Positions 7,961 to 15,808 of a stretch of 64,000 nucleotides of DNA are shown here, one piece after another (the first letter of the stretch is position 1; each line of letters begins with the position of its first letter). The notes beneath the pieces are model-generated. The model did no database searches, was not told where the DNA came from, and saw only the letters and a list, made by a program, of their open reading frames with translations. Source of the stretch: Gluconacetobacter tumulicola (GTDB lineage Bacteria > Pseudomonadota > Alphaproteobacteria > Acetobacterales > Acetobacteraceae); NCBI RefSeq assembly GCF_014174215.1, contig NZ_JABEQL010000001.1, positions 248,001 through 312,000 on the forward strand. Reading direction: 5' to 3'. The position numbers and the translations under genes were made by a program.

Positions 7961-9643
7961 ATGCCTTTCCGTTCCCTGACGCCCCTTTTCTCCGTGTCTC
8001 CGCAACTGTCGATCACCGACGTGGACCAGGCTGCCGCCGACGGGTTCAAGGCCATCGTCTGCGCCCGTCCGGATGGCGAAGGGCCCGGCCAGATCCCGGC
8101 CGGCACCATCGAGCAGGCGGCACATGAAAGGGGGCTGGCCTTCGCCGCCATTCCCGTCCCATCGGGCAGCACGCCCGATGAGGCGGCGGTGGCGGCCATG
8201 CGTTCGGCGCTCGACGCCATGCCCGGCCCGGTCCTGGCCTATTGCCAGGGCGGCGGCCGGGCCGCACGGCTCTGGGCGCTGGCACAGGCCGGCACAATGC
8301 CGGCCGAAGCCATCCTCGCGGCAGGCCGGAATGCCGGGATCGACCTGTCCCCGCTCTCGGCCCGCCTGACCGCCCCGGCGGAGGCACAGCCGACCGGCGG
8401 GCAGAAAGCACCCAGGCGCTTCAACGTCGTGATCGCGGGCGGCGGCGCGGCAGGCCTGGCCACCGCCGCCAGCATCCTGCGCCGCCGGCCCGGACTCTCC
8501 GTCGCCATCGTCGAGCCCTCCCCGACCCATTTCTACCAGCCGGGCTGGACCCTGGTCGGCGGCGGCGTGTTCACACCGGAACAGACGAAGCGCCCGGAAG
8601 AAGGCCTGATCCCGGCCGGCGCGACATGGGTGCGCCAGGCGGTGGCCAGTTTCCTGCCCGAGCAGCGCGAGGTCGCACTGGATGACGGCACCACGCTGTC
8701 CTACGACATCCTGGTCGTGGCCACGGGGCTGGTGCTGGACTGGTCGGCCATTCCCGGCCTGGCCGAAACCCTGGGGCGCAACGGCGTCACCTCCAACTAC
8801 CGCTACGACCTCGCACCCTATACCTGGCAACTGATACAGGGCCTGACGCGCGGCACCGCCCTGTTCACCCAGCCGCCCATGCCGATCAAATGCGCCGGCG
8901 CACCGCAGAAGGCGATGTACCTGGCCTGCGACGCCTGGCGCCGGCGCGGCGTGCTGACGGATATCTCCGTCGCGTTCGACACCGCCACCCCCGCCCTGTT
9001 CGGCGTGCCGGCCTTCGTGCCCGCGCTGATGGCCTATATCGAACGCTACGGCATCGACCTCCATCTGCGCTCGAAACTGGTGGCGGTCGATGGCGACCGG
9101 CGCGTGGCAACCTTCGAACGCACGACCACGGAGGGCACGACGCGCATCGAACGCGGCTTCGACATGCTGCACGCCGTCCCACCCCAGATCGCCCCCGCCA
9201 TCGTCAGCGGCAGCGCCCTTGCCGGCGCCGACGGCTTCGTGGCCGTCGACCCCGCGACGCTGCGCCATACCAGCTTCGCCGATGTCTTCGCCCTGGGCGA
9301 CGTCGCCGGCACGTCCAACGCCAAGACCGCCGCCGCCGTGCGCAAGCAGGCCCCGGTGGTGGCGGTCAACGTCCTGGCGGCGCTGGACGGCAAGGCCCCC
9401 GTCGCGACCTATGACGGATACGGCGCCTGCCCGCTGACGGTCGAACGCGGGCGGATCGTGCTGGCCGAATTCGGCTACGGCGGAAAGCTGGAGCCGACCC
9501 TGCCCCTGTGGCTGCTGCGCGGCACGCAGCCGACGCGCCTGGCATGGTTCCTCAAGGAAAAGATCATGCCCCCGCTCTACTGGCACGCCATGCTGCGCGG
9601 GCATGAGCTGATGGTCGCCCCCCGGATCACACAGGGCGCCTGA
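7961..9643 (+). CDS. DUF442 sulfurtransferase-like domain fused to sulfide:quinone oxidoreductase-like flavoprotein
   Basis: Two-domain protein of 560 residues from the ATG at 7961 (preceded by CCAGAGG). Residues ~1-125 form a DUF442/TIGR01244 domain with the phosphatase-like loop AYCQGGGRAARLW; Cys95 and Arg100 match the persulfide-carrying CX4R motif of Blh. After a linker, residues ~145-560 are an SQR-family flavoprotein: FAD fingerprint VVIAGGGAAGLATAAS, the HFYQPGWTLVGGG segment, PIKCAGAPQK with a conserved cysteine, and a late FALGDVAGTSNAKTAA FAD motif. Proposed role: oxidise sulfide to sulfane sulfur and transfer it, feeding the upstream dioxygenase. An upstream TTG at 7904 in frame lies within the repeat and is less likely. 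The next gene starts one base after the stop. Confidence 0.88.
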   Translation: MPFRSLTPLFSVSPQLSITDVDQAAADGFKAIVCARPDGEGPGQIPAGTIEQAAHERGLAFAAIPVPSGSTPDEAAVAAMRSALDAMPGPVLAYCQGGGRAARLWALAQAGTMPAEAILAAGRNAGIDLSPLSARLTAPAEAQPTGGQKAPRRFNVVIAGGGAAGLATAASILRRRPGLSVAIVEPSPTHFYQPGWTLVGGGVFTPEQTKRPEEGLIPAGATWVRQAVASFLPEQREVALDDGTTLSYDILVVATGLVLDWSAIPGLAETLGRNGVTSNYRYDLAPYTWQLIQGLTRGTALFTQPPMPIKCAGAPQKAMYLACDAWRRRGVLTDISVAFDTATPALFGVPAFVPALMAYIERYGIDLHLRSKLVAVDGDRRVATFERTTTEGTTRIERGFDMLHAVPPQIAPAIVSGSALAGADGFVAVDPATLRHTSFADVFALGDVAGTSNAKTAAAVRKQAPVVAVNVLAALDGKAPVATYDGYGACPLTVERGRIVLAEFGYGGKLEPTLPLWLLRGTQPTRLAWFLKEKIMPPLYWHAMLRGHELMVAPRITQGA

Positions 9644-9644
9644 C

Positions 9645-10418
9645 ATGCAAGCCGACCTGGCCCATCTGGCGCTGGATATCCTCTCCGGCGCCCTGGTCGG
9701 CTTCACGCTGGGCCTGATCGGCGGCGGCGGGTCGATCCTGGCCGTGCCGCTGATGGTCTATGTGGTCGGCGTCGCGAACCCGCACGTCGCCATCGGCACC
9801 AGCGCGCTGGCCGTCGCGGTCAATGCCCTGGCCGGCGTGGCGCAGCATGCGCGCGCGGGCACCGTCAAATGGCGTTGCGCCGCGATCTTCGCCGGTTGCG
9901 GCGTCATCGGCGCCCTGGCCGGCGCCACGCTGGGCAAGGCCATGGACGGGCGCCGGCTGCTGCTGTGCTTCGCGCTGCTGATGGTGGTGGTCGGCGCGCT
10001 GATGCTGCGCGGGCGCCGCAATCTCGGCTGCCCTGGCGCCGCCTGCAACCGCCACAACATCACCCGCGTCATGTCCTCCGGCCTGGGCACCGGCCTGCTG
10101 TCGGGCTTTTTCGGCATCGGCGGCGGGTTCCTGATCGTGCCGGCCCTGGTCGCCTCCACCGGCATGCCGATCCTCAACGCCATCGGCACCTCGCTGGTCG
10201 CCGTCGCCGCCTTCGGCGCCAGCACGGCCATCAGCTACATGGTCTCCGGCCTGATCGACTGGAATCTCGCCCTGCTGTTCATCCTGGGCGGAATCGCCGG
10301 CAGTTTCGGCGGCATGCGCGCGGCAAGGGCCATGGCCGGCACCACCGGCGCGCTGACCATCTTCTTCTCCGGTGTCATCTTCTGCGTCGCCGCCTACATG
10401 ATCTGGCGCAGCCTCTGA
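9645..10418 (+). CDS. TauE/SafE-family anion exporter (sulfite permease-like)
   Basis: Integral membrane protein of 257 residues with about eight hydrophobic helices. The family glycine-rich signatures GLIGGGGSILAVPLMVY (about residues 23-39) and the internal duplicate GFFGIGGGFLIVPALV (about residues 150-165) are present. TauE/SafE proteins export sulfite, sulfoacetate or related anions; in BigR-type operons the role proposed is removal of sulfite made by the persulfide dioxygenase. The ATG starts one base after the preceding stop, so it is the third gene of the operon. Confidence 0.9.
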   Translation: MQADLAHLALDILSGALVGFTLGLIGGGGSILAVPLMVYVVGVANPHVAIGTSALAVAVNALAGVAQHARAGTVKWRCAAIFAGCGVIGALAGATLGKAMDGRRLLLCFALLMVVVGALMLRGRRNLGCPGAACNRHNITRVMSSGLGTGLLSGFFGIGGGFLIVPALVASTGMPILNAIGTSLVAVAAFGASTAISYMVSGLIDWNLALLFILGGIAGSFGGMRAARAMAGTTGALTIFFSGVIFCVAAYMIWRSL

Positions 10419-10429
10419 CGCGCCTTCCT

Positions 10430-11941
10430 TCACGCTCGGGCCGCACCGCCGACAAACGCCCCGCGCCTGAAAACATCGGCCAGAATCCGCGTCCCCATGT
10501 CCGCCTCCTGCTCCGACAGTCCCGAAAACCCGAGCATCAATCGTGACGTATCGCGAGAGGCGACATTCATCCGCGAAAGCGGCATGACAACGACGCCACG
10601 CTTCAACGCGGCTTCCGAAACGGCGCTATCGCTGCTCCAGGTCCCGGTACTGCGTACGGTCAGATTGATGCCCTGATCCGGCAGGATGACCGCAAGATGC
10701 TCGGCGACACGCGCCCTCAGCATGGCCGCGAGCAGATCCCGCGACACGCGCAGACGCTCCCTGAGGCGGCGCAGATGCGCCGGAAAATATCCCTCATTGA
10801 GAAAATCGGCGATCACACGCTGCTGAAACGTGGGCGGGCAGCGATCGAGCGCGGGACGAACGGCCCTGAACACAGGCACGAGATCGGCCGGCACCACAAG
10901 ATAGCCGATGCGCAGGCTGGGCAGCAGCGCCTTGCTGAACGTCCCCGTATAGAGGACGCGCCCTGCCTGATCGAGCCCCTGGAGCGATGCGATCGGGTGC
11001 CCGTCATAGCGGAATTCGCTGTCATAATCGTCCTCGACAATCCAGCAGCCATGGTCCCGGGCATAGGACAGCAATTCCAGCCGTCGCGGCAGGGACAGGA
11101 CGGAGCCGACCGGATATTGATTGGACGGCGTGACATAGATGAAGGCCGGCGGCCGCAACGCGCCCTCCGCCAGCCTCTCCGTCATGATCCCCTCCTGATC
11201 CACCGGCAGGCCGACAATCGTCGCGCCATTGAGCGCCAGGCACTGCCTGGCAGGCGGATAACAGGGGTCTTCGACGATCACGGTATCACCGGGGGACGCC
11301 AGGATGCGAAACGCCAGATCAAGCGCCTGCTGCGTGCCGGCGGTGATCAGGATCTGATCGGCCGCACACCGCACCCCGCGCGAAACCGCCAGATGGGCGG
11401 CGATCGCGGACCGCAATCCGGGTTCTCCCTGGATATCTCCATAGCCTTCGAAAGCGTAGTTCATGTGCCGGCCGGCGATACGGTTCAGCAGCCCCGCCGT
11501 CCGCTCATCATGGGCCATCCGCCCCGTCACGAACGGCAGGAGCTTCTGCGGTTCCAGACTGGGCCCGGCGGTGCAGACCCGTCTCGCCGCATCCGACAGC
11601 ACGCGGCTGGTCACAGGGGCCGCCACCGCCTGCCCCCCACCCCCCTTCGGAACGCTCTCCGGCACCTCCGGCGTAATGTAGGTGCCGGACCCGTGGCGGG
11701 CGACGGCATAGCCCTCCGCGATCAGGATGTCATAGGCCTCGGCAATCGTCCCACGGGACAGCGTCCATTCCTTCGCGGCCAGACGCGTGGAGGGCAACCT
11801 TTGCCCAGCCTCCAGCCGGCCATCGGCCACCGCCTCGCGCAACGCGACATAGAGCTGCCGCGCCAGGGACGCCGGCCGGGACGGATCAATCTCGGGCCGA
11901 AAGACCGCCGACGGCGTTTCCCGCCGCCGCTTCAAAGTCAT
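10430..11941 (-). CDS. MocR-type (GntR/aminotransferase) regulator, probable DdlR-like
   Basis: 503-residue regulator with an N-terminal GntR winged helix (ending RHGSGTYI) and a C-terminal fold-I aminotransferase domain. The latter has VEDDYDSEFRY and the PLP-lysine segment TGTFSKALLPSLRIGY. MocR proteins use PLP plus an amino acid as effector. The frame opens further to a TTG at 11992, but operator-like repeats occupy 11955-11986; the ATG at 11941 is preferred. It is divergent from D-Ala-D-Ala ligase. In other bacteria a MocR protein named DdlR controls ddl in the same arrangement, so D-alanine or D-Ala-D-Ala sensing is a reasonable inference. It converges closely on the TauE gene (11 bp apart). 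Confidence 0.88.
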   Translation of the reverse strand: MTLKRRRETPSAVFRPEIDPSRPASLARQLYVALREAVADGRLEAGQRLPSTRLAAKEWTLSRGTIAEAYDILIAEGYAVARHGSGTYITPEVPESVPKGGGGQAVAAPVTSRVLSDAARRVCTAGPSLEPQKLLPFVTGRMAHDERTAGLLNRIAGRHMNYAFEGYGDIQGEPGLRSAIAAHLAVSRGVRCAADQILITAGTQQALDLAFRILASPGDTVIVEDPCYPPARQCLALNGATIVGLPVDQEGIMTERLAEGALRPPAFIYVTPSNQYPVGSVLSLPRRLELLSYARDHGCWIVEDDYDSEFRYDGHPIASLQGLDQAGRVLYTGTFSKALLPSLRIGYLVVPADLVPVFRAVRPALDRCPPTFQQRVIADFLNEGYFPAHLRRLRERLRVSRDLLAAMLRARVAEHLAVILPDQGINLTVRSTGTWSSDSAVSEAALKRGVVVMPLSRMNVASRDTSRLMLGFSGLSEQEADMGTRILADVFRRGAFVGGAARA

Positions 11942-11954
11942 CGGTCCGTCATCC

Positions 11955-12026
11955 AAGTGGCTCACGACCCGCCTCCAAAGTGGATCTTTCAATCGAATCG
12001 ATCCTGTCTTTTTAATGATCCACTTT
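11955..12026. promoter_or_regulatory. Repeat cluster, likely MocR operator between mocR and ddl
   Basis: AAGTGGCT at 11955 and AAGTGGAT at 11978 form a direct repeat 23 bp apart; ATCCACTT at 12018-12025 is the inverted copy. The last two belong to a perfect 10-bp inverted pair, AAAGTGGATC (11977-11986) and GATCCACTTT (12017-12026). Two direct sites plus one inverted site is the layout described for several MocR operators (for example PdxR and GabR). It lies in the only divergent gap between the regulator and ddl. Confidence 0.6.
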
Positions 12027-12093
12027 CAACATGCCATCGCTTGATCGCGTTCGTTTTCACAACATCCTTTCAACGCCGGCCTCAGGAGGTCTC

Positions 12094-13185
12094 ATGCCAA
12101 TCCCCCCGACCAGATTGCGGATCGCCGTGCTTTTCGGCGGCCGCTCCACCGAGCACGAGGTCTCCGTGCTGTCGGCCACCAATGTCCTGAAGGCCCTGGA
12201 GCCCGCGAAATACGACGCGGTCCCGATTTTCGTCACGCGCGACGGGCGATGGCTGATGAGCCGGTTCGAAGCCGGCACGCTCTCCACTCCCGAAAGCGGC
12301 ACGGAACTCTGCCTCGTCCCCGGCGGTCGCGGGCGCATGATCGCAATCGGGACCGATGGCCGCGCGGCCGAGGCCGGGAAGATCGACATCCTGTTCCCGG
12401 TGCTGCACGGCCTCCATGGCGAGGACGGCTCCGTACAGGGCATGGCGGACGTGGCGCGGGTGCCGCTCGCGGGCTGCGGCATCCTCGGCTCCGCAACCGC
12501 GCTGGACAAGGTGATCGCCAAGCAGCTCCTCCGCGCCAGCGGCCTTCCGGTCGCCCGCGCGGTCACCATCGGCGAGGACGCGATTCCCGATCTTGCGATG
12601 CTGGAAAACGCAATCGGGCTCCCGCTTTTCCTCAAGCCGGCCCGCCAGGGCTCATCCGTCGGCGTGCGCAAGATCTCCGGCAGCCAGGAATTCCTGCCGG
12701 CGCTGGCCGAGGGTTTCCGGCACGACCGCCGCCTGCTGGCCGAGGAATTCATTCAGGGACGCGAAATCGAATTCAGCGTCCTGGAAGACAGCACGGGCGA
12801 AGTGTTCGTCTCCCGACCCGGCGAGATCACCCCCTCCGCCAGCCACGGCTTCTACAGCTACGACGCGAAATATATCGACCAGCACGGCGCGGCATTGAAG
12901 GTCCCCGCCGAATTGCCACCGGACGTCGAAGCCAGAATGCGCAAGATGGCCGCCGAGGCGTTCAGGGCCCTCGGCTGCGACGGCATGGCGCGCGTCGATT
13001 TCTTCCTGACGACGGACATGACGATCATCGTGAACGAGGTGAACACAATCCCCGGCTTCACCGATATCAGCATGTATTCCAGGGCCATGGCGGCCAGCGG
13101 CGTAAGCTACGCGGACATCATCGAACGCCTGATCGCCCACGGCCTGGCGCGGGCCGCTCACCCGAGCCACACCGACGCACCCTAA
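12094..13185 (+). CDS. ddl: D-alanine--D-alanine ligase
   Basis: ATP-grasp enzyme of 363 residues joining two D-alanines for peptidoglycan precursor synthesis in the cytoplasm. The start is set by AGGAGGT at 12084-12090; an upstream in-frame ATG at 12031 has no ribosome-binding site. Motifs: the N-terminal VLFGGRSTEHEVSVLSA, the HGLHGEDGSVQG segment, the ATP-grasp loop FLKPARQGSSVGV, the omega-loop YDAKYIDQ typical of Ddl with a Tyr, and EVNTIPGFTDISMYSRA with Mg-binding residues. It stands alone rather than in the murein division cluster, and is divergent from the MocR regulator, which suggests separate control and possibly a second Ddl in the genome. Confidence 0.94.
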   Translation: MPIPPTRLRIAVLFGGRSTEHEVSVLSATNVLKALEPAKYDAVPIFVTRDGRWLMSRFEAGTLSTPESGTELCLVPGGRGRMIAIGTDGRAAEAGKIDILFPVLHGLHGEDGSVQGMADVARVPLAGCGILGSATALDKVIAKQLLRASGLPVARAVTIGEDAIPDLAMLENAIGLPLFLKPARQGSSVGVRKISGSQEFLPALAEGFRHDRRLLAEEFIQGREIEFSVLEDSTGEVFVSRPGEITPSASHGFYSYDAKYIDQHGAALKVPAELPPDVEARMRKMAAEAFRALGCDGMARVDFFLTTDMTIIVNEVNTIPGFTDISMYSRAMAASGVSYADIIERLIAHGLARAAHPSHTDAP

Positions 13186-13226
13186 CCAGGGCTCTGCCCT
13201 GGACCCGGCAGGGCCTGAGGCCCTGC
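13186..13226. repeat. Two adjacent perfect hairpins between convergent genes
   Basis: CCAGGGC-TCT-GCCCTGG (13186-13202) directly follows the ddl stop and is followed by GCAGGGCC-TGA-GGCCCTGC (13208-13226). Both stems are perfect. The position between convergent ddl and the outer-membrane factor gene fits a bidirectional terminator; the form also fits the REP-like GC palindromes common in this family. No T-run follows immediately. Confidence 0.6.
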
Positions 13227-13241
13227 ACCCCAATTATTTTG

Positions 13242-14669
13242 TCAAAGAGTCCCCCCACCCAACGACACCGCCAGCCTGATCGTCGCCATGGCCCGCCCGT
13301 CCTCCGACCGCACCCCCGCATCCTCGATCGCAACGGCATCCAGCCGCGCCTGCAACGCATCCAGCAGCGTCGATCGCCCACCGTCGAACAGGCCCAGCCG
13401 ATCCTCGGCCGCACGCAGCGCCACCGCCAGCGCCGCCGCCAACCCCTGCCCCTGCACATCCAGGGCCGCACGACTTTCATAGGCGCTCTCGACCTCGGAC
13501 AACGCCGTCAGCAACGCCTGCTCATACAGCGTGACGGCTTCGTCCAGCCGCGCATCGGCGACATCGATCTGCGCGTGAATCCGCCCGGCCGTGAAGATCG
13601 GCAGATAAGTCGTCAGCGCCATCAGCCCGCCACTGCCCGACAGGCCGGGCAATCCGTCAAAACGCAACCGCCCGTTGCCCCCGAAGAATTCCAGACCGAA
13701 ACGCGGCAGCAGATCGGTCCGAGCGCTGCGCAACCGCTCCAGCGCGGCCTGGACCAGATCGCGCCGCGCCCGGATATCGGGCCGCCGCTCCATCACCCCA
13801 ACGGGCACAATGCCGGCAGGCACGGGCGGGATCACGAACAAAGCCGGCTGGGGAATGGCGGGCGCCTGCTCCGGCAGCCGGCCCGAAAGCACGGCCATCC
13901 GCCGCCGCCGCGTATCCACATCGGCCACCAGCAACGGCCGCGCCGCCAGCACCGTCCGGCGGCGCGCACGGATGGCGTCGATATCGGCCCGCGTCGCCTG
14001 CCCCGCCGCCATCCGCGCCCCGGCATAGGCCTCCATGCGATCCAGCACCGCCGCCGCGCGATCGATCAGCGCCACACGGCGCAGATCGTCCACCGACGCG
14101 ACATAATTTTCCACCACATCGGCGGCCACCAGCATGCGCGTGCCGTGAAGCTGCTCCTCCACCGACTGGGCGACGGCCCGCGCGGCCCGCAGATCGGCGG
14201 CACGACCGCCAAAGATATCGGGCTCCCACGCCGCCGCCAGCCCGGCCAGATGCCCATCCGTCGCCGGATCGCCCAGATTGGGCGCCAGCGCCGTCGGCAC
14301 GGCCGGATTGCTCCAGCCCAGCCCGCCACCCGCGATATCGCCGGTCGCCCCCACGGTCGGGTACAGCGCCGAACGCGCCACCGCCACATAGGCGCGCGCC
14401 TGCCGAACATGATCGCGCGCCACGGCCAGGTCCGGATTGGCCGCCAGCGCGTCGTCGACCAGCCGATCCAGCACCGGATCGTGCCACTGCGTCCACCAGC
14501 GGCCCAGATCCGCATGCATCCCACCCGTGACCGGGGCCTCGGCAAACCGTGCAGGCAGTACAACCCGCGATGGCGGCGCGGCACTGTCCTTTACGGTACA
14601 GCCACCGGCAAGAACCACGCCCAGCGCCAGGATCGCCGGCCACAGGCGGACGGGTCGAAATCGTGTCAC
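13242..14669 (-). CDS. Outer-membrane efflux lipoprotein (NodT/OprM family)
   Basis: TolC-like duct of 475 residues. The GTG start at 14669 follows AGGAGAG at proper spacing; the frame reads further upstream but only as an antisense extension into the permease gene. The N-terminus is a lipoprotein signal with lipobox VLAGGC (Cys about residue 21). Family landmarks are LVDDALAANPDLAVARDHVRQARA in the first half and GVMERRPDIRARRDLV in the second. It is the last gene of the YhiI-RbbA-YhhJ type operon, beginning 11 bases after the permease stop, so this exporter has its own outer-membrane channel. Confidence 0.9.
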   Translation of the reverse strand: MTRFRPVRLWPAILALGVVLAGGCTVKDSAAPPSRVVLPARFAEAPVTGGMHADLGRWWTQWHDPVLDRLVDDALAANPDLAVARDHVRQARAYVAVARSALYPTVGATGDIAGGGLGWSNPAVPTALAPNLGDPATDGHLAGLAAAWEPDIFGGRAADLRAARAVAQSVEEQLHGTRMLVAADVVENYVASVDDLRRVALIDRAAAVLDRMEAYAGARMAAGQATRADIDAIRARRRTVLAARPLLVADVDTRRRRMAVLSGRLPEQAPAIPQPALFVIPPVPAGIVPVGVMERRPDIRARRDLVQAALERLRSARTDLLPRFGLEFFGGNGRLRFDGLPGLSGSGGLMALTTYLPIFTAGRIHAQIDVADARLDEAVTLYEQALLTALSEVESAYESRAALDVQGQGLAAALAVALRAAEDRLGLFDGGRSTLLDALQARLDAVAIEDAGVRSEDGRAMATIRLAVSLGGGTL

Positions 14670-14680
14670 GCCAACTCTCC

Positions 14681-15808
14681 TCACCCCTGCCGGGCCAGCA
14701 TGGACCGGAACCGAACCAGCGCGACCAGCAGGAACAAAGCGGCCGATATCAGGATCACCAGCAGCGGCAGCCACACCGTTTCCAGCCCCGCGCCCCGATA
14801 CAGGATGGATTGCGTCAGGCTGACGAACTGCGTCGTCGGCAGCACGCTGATGGTCTTCTGCAACAGGGTGGGCATGTTCGCCACCGGCGTCGCGGCGCCC
14901 GACAGCAGATACGCCACGGCATAAACCGGCACCGCCAGCAGCCCGAACTGCGGCATCGCCGGCGCGATGGTGGCCAGCATCATCCCCAGCGCCGAAACCG
15001 CGATCACGTAGGCGAACAGGCACACGGCGAACAGGCCGAGCGATCCGGCCAGCGGCACCCCCAGCCAGACATGCACCACCAGCAGCAGGGACAGCAGGGC
15101 GGCCACGAAGATCACCAGCGCATTGGCAATGATCTTGGCCACCGCGATCTCGCCGGCCGATACCGGCAGCACCAGCAGATGTTCGATCGTGCCATGCTCC
15201 CGCTCGCGGATCACGGCCGCGCCGACCAGGATGATCGACAGCACGGTCACATCGGTCACGATCTGCATGACGGAGGTAAACCACGCGGATTCCGAATTCG
15301 GGTTGAAGCGGATGCGCGGCACCAGATGAAAGGGCGGCGCGGGTCCCGCAACCGGGCGCGGCATCGCATCGGCAATCCGGTGCAGGAAGATATCCTGCAG
15401 ATAGACTACCCCCAGCCCCGCCTGGGTCATGGCGGTGGCATCGACCTGGATATCCAGCGACGGCGTCCGCCCGGCCAGCAGATCGGCCTCGAAACGCGGC
15501 GGCACATCGACGACGAAGATCAGCGTCCCCCGGTCCAGCCGCTCCCGCGCCGTCCTGCGGTCCACCAGGACCGGCGCCTGGAAATAAGGTTCCTGCACCC
15601 CTTCGCGCAATTGGCGCGAGAGCGTGGACCCATCCTCGTCGATGAAGGCGATGGTGGCGTGCGACACTTCCGCCTTCACCCCATAGGCAACGATCAGGAT
15701 CGCGGCGGTAAAGGCAAAGACGATCAGCCCCAGCAGCACGCCATCGCGGCGCAGGCTCAGCGCCTCCTTGCGGCACAGCAGCCAGACGGTGATCCCCCAG
15801 CGCCTCAT
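14681..15808 (-). CDS. ABC-2 type permease (YhhJ-like)
   Basis: Inner-membrane permease of 375 residues: one N-terminal helix (about residues 22-44), a large periplasmic domain (about 45-175) and five C-terminal helices, as in YhhJ/YbhS-type ABC-2 exporters. The segment ILVGAAVIREREHGTIEHLLVLPVS is the typical cytoplasmic coupling motif of the family. The ATG overlaps the stop of the RbbA-like gene by 4 bp (ATGA), showing translational coupling. It should pair with the permease half of that protein. Substrate unknown. Confidence 0.9.
   Translation of the reverse strand: MRRWGITVWLLCRKEALSLRRDGVLLGLIVFAFTAAILIVAYGVKAEVSHATIAFIDEDGSTLSRQLREGVQEPYFQAPVLVDRRTARERLDRGTLIFVVDVPPRFEADLLAGRTPSLDIQVDATAMTQAGLGVVYLQDIFLHRIADAMPRPVAGPAPPFHLVPRIRFNPNSESAWFTSVMQIVTDVTVLSIILVGAAVIREREHGTIEHLLVLPVSAGEIAVAKIIANALVIFVAALLSLLLVVHVWLGVPLAGSLGLFAVCLFAYVIAVSALGMMLATIAPAMPQFGLLAVPVYAVAYLLSGAATPVANMPTLLQKTISVLPTTQFVSLTQSILYRGAGLETVWLPLLVILISAALFLLVALVRFRSMLARQG

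Noticed and set aside
12249-14924. An 891-codon open frame crossing ddl, the hairpins and the outer-membrane factor gene
   Set aside because: It spans genes on both strands, has Arg/Pro/His-rich composition and no family features.
13242-15776. A single 844-residue protein joining permease antisense sequence and the outer-membrane factor
   Set aside because: Only the part after the GTG at 14669 matches a family and has a lipoprotein signal; the upstream part is an alternative frame of the ABC-2 permease.
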